From NCBI GenBank assembly GCA_964369265.1, contig CAYJEV010000112.1:1-5384 (forward strand): a stretch of 5,384 bases of DNA. The letters are read 5' to 3'. This stretch comes from DAMCAP01 sp964369265 (lineage in GTDB: Bacteria; Bacillota; Clostridia; Oscillospirales; Ruminococcaceae). The position numbers and the translations under genes were made by a program. Of this stretch, positions 1-5,384 are shown piece after piece. The notes beneath the pieces were generated by a model. That model was not told the origin of the DNA and did no database searches. It worked only from the letters and a program-made list of their open reading frames with translations. Every line of letters starts with the position of its first letter. Positions within the stretch are counted from its first letter, which is position 1.

Positions 1-25
1 CTCTCCCTCTCGAGAGAGCTTTTTA

Positions 26-54
26 ATTCTAACACATCTTTTATGCTTTGTCAA
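26..54 (-). promoter_or_regulatory. Sigma-A promoter P2, firing leftwards out of the window
   Basis: Read on the minus strand, a perfect -35 box TTGACA (49-54) is separated by exactly 17 nt from the -10 box TAGAAT (26-31), five of six matches to TATAAT. A-tracts lie directly upstream of the -35 box (T-runs on the plus strand at about 58-64 and 70-74) and could act as an UP element. Transcription should start near position 19-20, leaving only the first nucleotides of the transcript in the window. These are GA/CT-rich and include the palindrome CTCTCGAGAG at 7-16. The gene served lies beyond the left edge and cannot be identified. Confidence 0.72.
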
Positions 55-141
55 GACTTTTTTTAAAACTTTTTCCAAATTTTCCATCTCAACTTTGCTT
101 CATATTGATTTGTCGAATGCCCTCATTTCGAGTGCTTTGAT

Positions 142-170
142 ATATTATCATAGATAATTTTGTTTGTCAA
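142..170 (-). promoter_or_regulatory. Sigma-A promoter P1, upstream partner of P2
   Basis: On the minus strand a perfect -35 TTGACA (165-170) and a -10 TAATAT (142-147) are separated by 17 nt, close to the sigma-A consensus. The region just upstream (about 171-205) consists almost entirely of A-tracts on the transcribed sense, as in UP elements bound by the alpha subunit of RNA polymerase. The predicted start is near 135. P1 and P2 have the same orientation and their -10 boxes are 116 nt apart, a tandem layout typical of strongly expressed units such as rRNA operons. That assignment is inference, since the downstream gene is outside the window. Confidence 0.72.
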
Positions 171-210
171 TAGTTTTTTTCGTTTTTCTTTTAATTTTTT
201 TACTATAAAT

Positions 211-245
211 TAGACTATACCAAACCTGTGGTTAGATATAGTCTA
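211..245 (-). terminator. Long hairpin after the sigma operon, possible terminator or 3' end structure
   Basis: An imperfect inverted repeat starts nine nucleotides after the stop codon of the 404-aa gene. On the minus-strand RNA, two 16-nt arms around an ACA loop pair with only one U-U mismatch and one U-G wobble. On the plus strand the wobble position becomes a C-A mismatch, so the structure is better as a minus-strand RNA. The sequence after it is AT-rich (ATTTATAG) but lacks a proper U-run, so it is a weak intrinsic terminator at best. It could instead stabilise the 3' end. It also separates the operon from promoters P1 and P2. Confidence 0.45.
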
Positions 246-254
246 TAAGCCTTG

Positions 255-1469
255 TTATATTAAACTGTCCTCAACTCTTTCTTCAAGCCCTTCTTCATAT
301 ATATCGCTATATAAAAATCCCTCAACTGTTAGGCTGTTTGTTTCATCTTCGTTTTGAATTCTTAAGTTTATCCAGTGAAACTTTATTCCCGCTTTATCAA
401 ATCCACCTTTAATATTAAGAAGTATTTCAGTCATTTCTTCTAAGCTAACATCTTCTGTTTCTATATAGATATCTATTTCTCCATACTTCTCGGCTATTTC
501 CTCTTCGCTTATCTCAGTAAACTTTCCATTTTCTTGCGCTAAGCCATAACCCTCTCCATCCGAGAATATAACACTAGCACCGCCGCCCCATTCCTCATAT
601 GGAAATTCGTCCGACACCATATAGTCCATAGCCTTTCCGATATATAAATCTTCAATTTCCATCTTAGCGTCTTCATAAGCATAACGAGCTTCTATTAAAT
701 GATTATTCTCTATTATCCTTTCAGTCAAGCCGCCTTCATAGATATCGCTGTATAAAAAATCTTCTAGTCTAATGCTAGGTGAATTAGCGCCTTGATATTC
801 CTCATCAACTCTTGGCTTTTCAAGCACAAAGTCTATTATTTTAAAAGTCACATTTCTTTCGTCTAGTATTTTAGTTACATCAAGAAGAATTTCAGCCATT
901 CGCTCTTCTGTCACTTCTTCATCCTCAATATATAAAGTTATCTCGCCATACTCTCTGCCCATAGCATTTATGTCATATTCTTTATCAAGCACAAGCTCAG
1001 ATAGCTTTACTCCATATACTTCATCGCTTCCAAGCTCATAAATATCTATCATAGCAATGCCCCCGTATGCTATCCACACATCATAAGGAAAGTCCTCTGC
1101 ATCAAGCACATTCTCAACTACATCCCTATACTCTCTATCAATACGACTGTATGTGTTATATCCATCTGTCACATTATCATAAGTGTCATAAGCATATTTG
1201 CCGTTCCCCCTTAAATAGATAGTAAAATAACTGTCTTCACTAGAAGGAGATACAACATCCGCCCAGTATCCTCCTGTTTTGAAGTTATAAGCAACCTCTG
1301 TTATCTCAAAATCTGTGTCTGCAAAGTTCTCTTCTAAAAACTCTTCTGCAGTTCTTTCAGATAACATCTTAGAAACAGGATTTCCAACAAATCCATTAGC
1401 AAAGAATAATACCACACCTATCAATGCAAATGCTAAAATTATAGCCATTATCTTTAATGCCTTTTTCAT
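255..1469 (-). CDS. Membrane-anchored acidic protein with a duplicated extracytoplasmic domain (YfjL-like, uncertain)
   Basis: A 404-aa protein with no firm functional assignment. Residues 1-4 are basic (MKK) and residues 5-25 form one hydrophobic helix, a signal anchor or signal peptide without a lipobox cysteine, so the rest should lie outside the membrane. Residues about 37-112 contain YNFKTGGYWADVVSPSS, a pattern I recall from small membrane-anchored Firmicutes proteins such as YfjL- or DUF3139-like families; this could not be checked. The remainder holds two diverged copies of one module (about 113-252 and 268-399), matching at FPYD-W/FPYEEW, YGEI-LYIE/YGEIDIYIE and FLYSDIYE-GL-ER. The protein is very acidic. 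The ATG at 1469 has a weak site (AAAGGCAGG, AGG 8 nt upstream). The gene lies 37 nt after the anti-sigma gene in the same direction and is probably cotranscribed, so it may be a sensor, accessory or output protein of the sigma system. Confidence 0.8.
   Translation of the reverse strand: MKKALKIMAIILAFALIGVVLFFANGFVGNPVSKMLSERTAEEFLEENFADTDFEITEVAYNFKTGGYWADVVSPSSEDSYFTIYLRGNGKYAYDTYDNVTDGYNTYSRIDREYRDVVENVLDAEDFPYDVWIAYGGIAMIDIYELGSDEVYGVKLSELVLDKEYDINAMGREYGEITLYIEDEEVTEERMAEILLDVTKILDERNVTFKIIDFVLEKPRVDEEYQGANSPSIRLEDFLYSDIYEGGLTERIIENNHLIEARYAYEDAKMEIEDLYIGKAMDYMVSDEFPYEEWGGGASVIFSDGEGYGLAQENGKFTEISEEEIAEKYGEIDIYIETEDVSLEEMTEILLNIKGGFDKAGIKFHWINLRIQNEDETNSLTVEGFLYSDIYEEGLEERVEDSLI
273..668 (-). 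repeat. Second copy of the duplicated domain (residues about 268-399)
   Basis: This is the distal copy of the internal duplication in the 404-aa protein. It aligns with the first copy over FPYEEW, YGEIDIYIETEDVSLEEMTEILLNI and GFLYSDIYEEGLEERV. It is closed at its C-terminal end by a stretch whose DNA (293-316) matches the equivalent DNA in copy one (734-757) at 22 of 24 positions. Spacing between the matched motifs drifts from 162 to 147 residues, so small deletions or insertions have accumulated since duplication. Confidence 0.75.
714..1133 (-). repeat. First copy of the duplicated domain (residues about 113-252)
   Basis: This is the proximal copy of the internal duplication. Its landmarks are DAEDFPYDVW (about 123-132), YGEITLYIEDEEVTEERMAE (174-193) and LEDFLYSDIYEGGLTERI (235-252). 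The order of motifs is the same as in the second copy, so this is a tandem duplication of a whole domain rather than a short repeat. Confidence 0.75.
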
Positions 1470-1506
1470 AACTAATACCTGCCTTTCTTAAATAATCATA
1501 ATCAGA

Positions 1507-2052
1507 TTACGTTTCCTTTTCCTCTTTACTAAAACCAAACTTTAATAGCCCAGCTATTACCACACCAACACCAAATACAGATGCATATATTAAAGCCCAC
1601 CATAATGGAGGTAAAAATGCCATCAATACCTCATAAATATCATTAGCATCAAATATATAACCTATAGTGTCAGGCACCCACCTCACATAAACAGCCACTA
1701 ACACAAAAAGTAAAGAGTAAATCCATTTCCTTTTAAGTGCCAGATAGCTAACTGCTCCAATTGTTGGCATTATAATTATATTGTAAAACATAAACTGTCC
1801 CTCTGCTATCCCTATTCCAAACAACACACCAATTACTATCAGTATCATTCCAAGCTGTGTCAATCTCTTTTTTATATCCCTATCAACTCTTTCAGCATTT
1901 ATTGCTGGCTTTTCATCTGAATTAAAAAGCTCTCTGCAACTCTCGCAACCTTCAACATGCTCCCTAACTGCCCTCTCGCTATCTTCACTAGCAACACCGT
2001 CGGTAACCAAAGGCATTAAATCCATGCATATATCACAACTAATTTTATTCAT
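1507..2052 (-). CDS. Zinc-finger (ZAS, zf-HC2) membrane anti-sigma factor
   Basis: This protein probably binds and inactivates the ECF sigma factor encoded just upstream, holding it at the membrane until a signal releases it. With the ATG at 2052 it has 181 residues. The N-terminal 45 residues form a ZAS domain: SCDICMDLMPLVTDG, then the signature H32-x3-C36-x2-C39, with C6 and C9 as further possible zinc ligands. About four hydrophobic segments follow (roughly residues 66-84, 89-105, 111-125 and 151-171), and the C-terminus is short and charged. Two in-frame ATGs compete. The one at 2058 sits only 3 nt from the AAGGAGG site, while the one at 2052 sits 9 nt away and begins MNKISCDIC as expected for the family, so 2052 is preferred. 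The gene overlaps the end of the sigma gene (stop at 2045), which suggests translational coupling and matched amounts of the two proteins. Whether its membrane part senses the signal itself or needs the downstream 404-aa protein is unknown. Confidence 0.88.
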   Translation of the reverse strand: MNKISCDICMDLMPLVTDGVASEDSERAVREHVEGCESCRELFNSDEKPAINAERVDRDIKKRLTQLGMILIVIGVLFGIGIAEGQFMFYNIIIMPTIGAVSYLALKRKWIYSLLFVLVAVYVRWVPDTIGYIFDANDIYEVLMAFLPPLWWALIYASVFGVGVVIAGLLKFGFSKEEKET

Positions 2053-2554
2053 ACACATAGCCCTCCTTCTCTAAAATCTCCCTTATCTTCTTTCTCGCCC
2101 TAAAATCCAAAACCCTAGCAGAGCTTTCAGATATATTAAGCTTTGCCCCAATCTCATAAAAGGAATATCCTTCTGCCCTCATAATTAAAGTTGTCTTAAC
2201 ATTCTCTTTCTCTTGCTCCAAAAGCTCCAAAACCCGCTCAGATATTTCATTATCCTTCTCTCCATTTGCTGAATAACTTCTCAAATAATCAGCTAACCTG
2301 TCTGTCATGAGCAGTTCTTTCTTCTCTTTTCTTATATGCTCAAACCATTTATATCTCGCTATAGAAAAAAGCCATGTCTTTATATCGCTATCCCCTCTAA
2401 AGCTCGCAAACGATTTAACAGCCGACACAAACACCTCCGATGTTAAATCCTCAGAAAGTTGCTGGCTCTTTGTAAGACTAATCAAATAATAATATATATC
2501 TTGCCTATACGATTCATATACTTCTTTCATATTCAGTTTTTCGCTCATAGCCAT
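2045..2554 (-). CDS. ECF-type RNA polymerase sigma factor (sigma-70 family)
   Basis: A 169-aa protein, the usual length for a two-domain extracytoplasmic-function sigma factor that directs RNA polymerase to a small regulon. Region 2 spans about residues 11-78 (YESYRQDIYYYLISLTKS, LSEDLTSEVFVSAVKSF, then TWLFSIARYKWFEHIRKEKK), covering core binding and -10 recognition. Region 4 spans about 105-162, with a helix-turn-helix at 130-158 (YSFYEIGAKLNISESSARVL followed by DFRARKKI) for -35 recognition. Regions 1.1 and 3 are absent, as in this class. AAAGGAGG lies 5 nt before the ATG at 2554, so that start is preferred over the ATG two codons later (11 nt). The zinc-finger anti-sigma gene overlaps its 3' end, the classic arrangement of a sigma factor with its inhibitor. 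A TGTAAC/GACACTAA element upstream suggests autoregulation. The inducing signal and the regulon beyond its own operon cannot be read from the window. Confidence 0.93.
   Translation of the reverse strand: MAMSEKLNMKEVYESYRQDIYYYLISLTKSQQLSEDLTSEVFVSAVKSFASFRGDSDIKTWLFSIARYKWFEHIRKEKKELLMTDRLADYLRSYSANGEKDNEISERVLELLEQEKENVKTTLIMRAEGYSFYEIGAKLNISESSARVLDFRARKKIREILEKEGYVYE
2062..2068 (-). promoter_or_regulatory. Ribosome binding site that decides the anti-sigma start
   Basis: AAGGAGG on the minus strand lies inside the last codons of the sigma factor gene. It is 9 nt from the ATG at 2052 and only 3 nt from the ATG at 2058, which favours the inner start. Because the site is within translated sigma mRNA, the two genes are likely to be translationally coupled. 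Confidence 0.65.
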
Positions 2555-2574
2555 TTCAACCTCCTTTCACTACA

Positions 2575-2603
2575 TTAGTGTCAAAAAATAAGCTTTTGTT
2601 ACA
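2575..2603 (-). promoter_or_regulatory. Candidate ECF autoregulatory promoter of the sigma operon
   Basis: On the minus strand TGTAAC (2598-2603) is followed after 16 nt, which include a T-run, by ACACTAA; the -10-like stretch is GACACTAA (2575-2582). Many ECF sigma factors use an AAC-containing -35 element about 16 nt from a CGTC-type -10, and they transcribe their own gene. The predicted start would be roughly 10-20 nt before the AAAGGAGG site, giving a short leader. The -10 half matches the usual CGTC form poorly, so this call rests on the -35 half, the spacing and the position. Confidence 0.45.
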
Positions 2604-2623
2604 ACATCTTTTAATTTTTTTGC

Positions 2624-2653
2624 TATAAAATATTTAAAGCGACTTGCAGTCAA
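2624..2653 (-). promoter_or_regulatory. Possible sigma-A promoter for basal expression of the sigma operon
   Basis: On the minus strand TTGACT (2648-2653) and TTTATA (2624-2629) are 18 nt apart, a plausible but non-ideal sigma-A promoter. It lies between the rqcH terminator and the ECF-like promoter, where a basal promoter supplying the first sigma molecules would be expected. The region is very AT-rich, so a chance match is possible. Confidence 0.35.
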
Positions 2654-2670
2654 CTTAAAACGCTTAATCT

Positions 2671-2717
2671 AAAAATAAAAAACACCCTACAATACAATTG
2701 TAATGTATTGTAGGATG
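2671..2717 (-). terminator. Intrinsic terminator of the trmK-rqcH unit
   Basis: A perfect 11-bp stem (arms 2686-2696 and 2704-2714, CCTACAATACA with its complement) encloses a 7-nt loop. Two more pairs lie outside a single mismatch. On the minus strand the stem is followed by TTTTTTATTTTT (plus-strand A-run 2671-2682), so the structure is a textbook rho-independent terminator. It begins 19 nt after the rqcH stop codon. No T-run follows it on the plus strand, so it works in one direction only. Confidence 0.9.
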
Positions 2718-2736
2718 CGTGTCAAGATTTGGAAAT

Positions 2737-4494
2737 TTATTTAACTGCTAAGCTTTCAAGTAGCTTTTCATCAGGATCAACTATAGCAGTCTTGAAATTA
2801 TCATAATTCACAAGTCCAGGTTTGTTAGCTGGATGCTTTTTAACATAACGAATTTGAGTATAATCCACAGGAACTTTAGCAGAATTACCAGCCTTAGAGT
2901 TTGTGGCAGCAATAATAGCAGCCTCCTCAATAGTTTTATTTGGTATCTCCTTGCCTTCGCTCAAAATAACAACATGCGAACCTGGTATTTTCTGTGTATG
3001 AAGCCATAAATCATAGTTCTTGCTGTCTTTAAGTGTTAGCTTATCGTTTTGCAGATTGTTTCTTCCGCAAAGAATTGTAAAGCCATCAGACGATATATAT
3101 TTTAGTGGCGCAAGCTTTACAGAGCCTTTCTTGCCAGATTGATGGCGAATATAGCCTCCTTCGGCAAGCTCTTCTCTTATTGCAGTCAGTTCAGCATCTG
3201 TTTTAGCCCTTGCAAGCAAATCAAAAACATTATCAAGATACTCCTGCTCTGCTGAACCTTCCTTTAATAACTCGTGGAGCATTTTCTCTGCTGTATCTGC
3301 TTTGCGATACTCTATATAATACTTCTGAATGTTTTGCGTTGGGGTTAGTTTGCTATCAAGAGCTATCTCAATATCCTCTAGCCCCTCGCTATAGAAATTT
3401 TGCAGAGTGATGCTTTCAAGCCCTTTTTCTAGCATATGAAGATTCGCTGAAAGTATATCTCCTATCTCCCTAAGCCTATCTCTTTCTGCAAGCTCAAGCA
3501 GCTCTTTTTTTTGCACAGCAAGCTTTCGTGTGACCCTATCGCTTCTTGCAGCTATAAGTTTTAGTAAATCATTGCTGCGTTGTCGCATTCTATCGCCTGC
3601 ATCTTTTCCGCCATAAAAAGCATCAAGCATTTCGCTAAAATCGCCATATTCTTTCGTTAGCATAGCGCTGCTATACTGATTTATCGGCAAAAAAGCAACA
3701 TCTTTTAACACACCTTGAAGTGTTGAGATGATAGTTGGCGTCGCCAAAACCTCCCCCTTAACAACAGAAGTAAAGTTCTTTAAATAAAATCGAAGCCTAT
3801 CTCTTTCTTCGGCAGTAATCTCTGATTTAATTGTATCTCTGCCTCTGGTCACAAAATGAGAAATCTCTCTTGAAATGACAGGAGATATGCCCTCAATATT
3901 TTCTAGAAGCAGTTTTGAAAGTGCAACATCTCTATCGGAGCTAAACAATCTCTCCTCTATCTCCTCGACTGTGCTCTCTGGAGAGATTTTGTCTTGTGGA
4001 GGAGGAAGCTCATATCTCATTCCTGGCATAACAGTTCTAACAGAGGACATATCAGGGCTAACCCTTTTAAGAGCATCAATTATCTTGCCATTTTGGTCAA
4101 TCATAATTAAGTTGCTGTGTCTGCCCATAATTTCAACAGCTAGCGAAACAGTAACTAAATCCCCCATTTCGTTTAGTGCCTCGAAATCTAAAAATAGCAC
4201 TCTATCAAACTCTCTCTGCCTTAAAGCAACCAGCTTCCCTGAACCTATATGCTTTCTCATTAACATACAAAACATTGGAGGTTGCTTTGGATTTTCAACA
4301 ACAGCATTGGTTATATTTATTCTTGAGGCATCAGCCTTTGAGGAAATCATTAGTTTAAATGCGCCTTTATATGTTCGCATAGTTATAATTATTTCATCTC
4401 TTGTTGGCTGATGTATCTTATCTGCTCTGCCAAGAATAAGCTTTTCTTCAAGCTCTCTTTTAACAAGCCTTAGCATAACGCCATCAAACGCCAC
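2737..4494 (-). CDS. rqcH: RqcH, NFACT-family ribosome quality control factor (Rqc2/FbpA homologue)
   Basis: RqcH binds 50S subunits that still carry a stalled nascent chain and peptidyl-tRNA, recruits tRNA-Ala and drives template-free alanine tailing, marking the product for proteolysis. Older annotations call the family fibronectin-binding protein FbpA. From the GTG at 4494 the protein has 585 residues, normal for the family. NFACT-N starts at once with VAFDGVMLRLV. It includes D97-R98, the pair needed for tailing in known RqcH/Rqc2, and EIMGR at 121-125, also conserved in function. A helix-hairpin-helix-like LENIEGISPVISREI lies near 197-211. The coiled-coil middle covers about 300-440, and the NFACT-R domain about 460-575, with DLWLHTQKIPGSHVVI and RYVKKHPANKPGLV. 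No key residue appears lost, so the gene should be functional. An upstream GTG at 4503 would add three residues, but its first base is the last G of the ribosome binding site. The GTG at 4494 has correct spacing and the family N-terminus. It follows trmK with a one-base stop/start overlap. Confidence 0.95.
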   Translation of the reverse strand: MAFDGVMLRLVKRELEEKLILGRADKIHQPTRDEIIITMRTYKGAFKLMISSKADASRINITNAVVENPKQPPMFCMLMRKHIGSGKLVALRQREFDRVLFLDFEALNEMGDLVTVSLAVEIMGRHSNLIMIDQNGKIIDALKRVSPDMSSVRTVMPGMRYELPPPQDKISPESTVEEIEERLFSSDRDVALSKLLLENIEGISPVISREISHFVTRGRDTIKSEITAEERDRLRFYLKNFTSVVKGEVLATPTIISTLQGVLKDVAFLPINQYSSAMLTKEYGDFSEMLDAFYGGKDAGDRMRQRSNDLLKLIAARSDRVTRKLAVQKKELLELAERDRLREIGDILSANLHMLEKGLESITLQNFYSEGLEDIEIALDSKLTPTQNIQKYYIEYRKADTAEKMLHELLKEGSAEQEYLDNVFDLLARAKTDAELTAIREELAEGGYIRHQSGKKGSVKLAPLKYISSDGFTILCGRNNLQNDKLTLKDSKNYDLWLHTQKIPGSHVVILSEGKEIPNKTIEEAAIIAATNSKAGNSAKVPVDYTQIRYVKKHPANKPGLVNYDNFKTAIVDPDEKLLESLAVK

Positions 4495-5168
4495 TAAACA
4501 CACCCCTTTTCTATATATTCATCTATCATTAAAATAAGCTCTGATATTCCTTTTTTCTCTTCTCCATCAAGACCATTAAGCTTTTTGCTTAGATAGGAAT
4601 TTATTCTTTTTAAGTAGCTTGCAGTGTCTTCATTCCAAAAATTTGTAACAATGCCTAAATACTTTTCTTTTAAAGTTGGAGCTTTTTCCTCTCCAGTATA
4701 CTGCCAGTTCATAACAGTATAACACTTACCAGCAGTTTCAACTGCCCTCTCCTCCAAAAGCGAAAAGCCGTTTGCCCATAGTTCTTCCCTTAAAAATTCA
4801 GCCTTTGACATCGGCTGAACGATAAAACGTTTGCTTTTATCTTTCGTTGCACTGCTTGTGAGAATTATCCTAGCTATAAGCTCTCCTCCCATACCTGCAA
4901 TAACAGCCTCATCATAAGGCGTTGTCAATTGCTGAAAGCCATCGCTTAAAACGCAACTAACCTTGTCAGACACCCCAAGCATCGAGAGATACTGCCTCGC
5001 CTTATCTAAAGGCTTTTCGTTTATATCGCATGCTATTCCGCCTCTTATCTTGCCTTTAGCCGCCAAATTGCCAATCAAATAGCCATGATCTGTGCCAACA
5101 TCAACTAAAAACGCACCATCTCTAACCATCTTCGCAGCAGTATCAAGCCTCTTATCTAGCCTTATCAT
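4494..5168 (-). CDS. trmK: TrmK, tRNA (adenine-22 N1)-methyltransferase
   Basis: TrmK transfers a methyl group from S-adenosylmethionine to N1 of adenine 22 in the D-loop of bacterial tRNAs, mainly tRNA-Ser and tRNA-Leu types. The 224-aa protein has the expected layout. The N-terminus LDKRLDTAAKMV leads into a Rossmann-fold domain with motif I DVGTDHGYL (23-31), the acidic ribose-binding end of strand 2 at CDIN (47-50), LSDGF (74-78), and the family signature IAGMGGELI (90-98) followed by QPM (118-120). The C-terminal part (about 160-224) is a charged helical region, as in the Bacillus protein YqfN. The ATG at 5168 is preceded at 7 nt by AGGGGGG, and the family N-terminus starts in the same place. 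In many Firmicutes trmK sits between rpoD and a Nif3-like gene; here it is instead followed directly by rqcH, sharing one base (TAG overlapping GTG). Confidence 0.93.
   Translation of the reverse strand: MIRLDKRLDTAAKMVRDGAFLVDVGTDHGYLIGNLAAKGKIRGGIACDINEKPLDKARQYLSMLGVSDKVSCVLSDGFQQLTTPYDEAVIAGMGGELIARIILTSSATKDKSKRFIVQPMSKAEFLREELWANGFSLLEERAVETAGKCYTVMNWQYTGEEKAPTLKEKYLGIVTNFWNEDTASYLKRINSYLSKKLNGLDGEEKKGISELILMIDEYIEKGCV
4503..4510 (-). promoter_or_regulatory. Ribosome binding site that decides the rqcH start
   Basis: AAAAGGGG on the minus strand, inside the final codons of trmK, lies 8 nt before the GTG at 4494. It overlaps the alternative GTG at 4503, which therefore cannot use it. This moves the start three codons inward from the longest reading frame. 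Confidence 0.65.
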
Positions 5169-5384
5169 GCCTTAGCCCCCCTATTCTATTAAATATCGCC
5201 TCGCCGTCCAAAGCAATATTAACTTCTATGCTAAATCTTTTTTAACTAGTCTATCATATACCAAAGCTTTTGTATAGCCACCCACACATAACCCGAACAC
5301 GTTTTATAAGAAATAGGAAGCCTGTTTACTGTGTCAAAGTCTTTTGCAATACGAGAGTATTACTGCAAGCCTTTTCCTTGTAAC
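5169..5384 (-). other. Upstream region of trmK, with no gene seen
   Basis: This 216-nt stretch holds the trmK ribosome binding site (G-run at 5176-5181) and no convincing gene. A possible promoter lies exactly at the right edge on the minus strand: GTTACA (5379-5384), a 16-nt spacer and TAATAC (5357-5362). A perfect TTGACA (5332-5337) lacks a good -10 partner: TATTTC is 16 nt away, and TATAAA is 23 nt away, too far. An imperfect hairpin at 5344-5366 (arms broken by a three-base bulge) has no T-tract on the minus strand. The main promoter may therefore lie outside the window, for example upstream of a preceding gene. Confidence 0.4.

Noticed and set aside
7..16. Perfect 10-base palindrome CTCTCGAGAG at the left edge as an operator or attachment site
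   Set aside because: It is short and its context is cut by the window end; it may simply be the first part of a leader hairpin of the outward transcript.
2307..2489. Plus-strand open frame of 60 codons opposite the sigma factor gene, and similar ones at 3210-3410 and 4176-4358
   Set aside because: All are antisense shadows of conserved genes; none encodes a recognisable protein.
3875..4411. A 178-codon open frame on the plus strand inside rqcH
   Set aside because: It lies wholly antisense to a well-supported RqcH coding region, its translation shows low-complexity hydrophobic and serine-rich composition with no recognisable family, and no ribosome binding site stands out.
5226..5300. Minus-strand frame of 24 codons starting with GTG, upstream of trmK
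   Set aside because: There is no ribosome binding site in front of it and the peptide matches nothing known to me; a frame of this size is expected by chance.
5303..5337. TTGACA (5332-5337) paired with TATAAA (5303-5308) as a trmK promoter
   Set aside because: The spacer is 23 nt, too long for a sigma-A promoter; the alternative -10 at 16 nt (TATTTC) is poor.
5344..5366. Imperfect hairpin near the right edge as a terminator of an upstream gene
   Set aside because: The stem has a three-base bulge, and no T-run follows it on the minus strand; on the plus strand only a broken T-stretch follows.

Overview
The window is AT-rich DNA from a low-GC Gram-positive bacterium, most likely a member of the Clostridia. 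The evidence is the AGGAGG-type ribosome binding sites, an RqcH/NFACT protein and a TrmK methyltransferase of the Firmicutes type, and a sigma/anti-sigma pair of a kind common in Clostridia. All five genes lie on the minus strand, so transcription runs from the right edge towards the left edge. No mobile element, CRISPR array, tRNA or rRNA gene is visible.

Right part (about 2671-5384): a two-gene translation-quality unit. trmK (tRNA adenine-22 N1-methyltransferase) is followed by rqcH (the NFACT-family factor that adds alanine tails to nascent chains on split 50S subunits). The stop codon of trmK shares one base with the best-supported GTG start of rqcH, which points to translational coupling. 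A strong hairpin with a U-tract closes this unit at about 2671-2717.

Middle part (about 211-2653): an ECF sigma factor, a membrane-bound zinc-finger (ZAS) anti-sigma factor that overlaps it, and a 404-aa membrane-anchored acidic protein whose extracytoplasmic part contains two diverged copies of one domain. Upstream of the sigma gene are a possible sigma-A promoter and a TGTAAC/GACACTAA element that looks like an ECF autoregulatory promoter. This is a self-contained signalling operon: sigma factor, its membrane inhibitor, and a surface protein that may sense or respond. A long hairpin without a U-tract follows the last stop codon.

Left part (1-254): no gene, but two near-consensus sigma-A promoters in tandem (both TTGACA with a 17-nt spacer), each preceded by A-tracts on the transcribed strand. 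They fire leftwards out of the window. The arrangement suggests a strongly expressed transcription unit just outside, possibly an rRNA or tRNA operon, but the transcribed gene is not in view.
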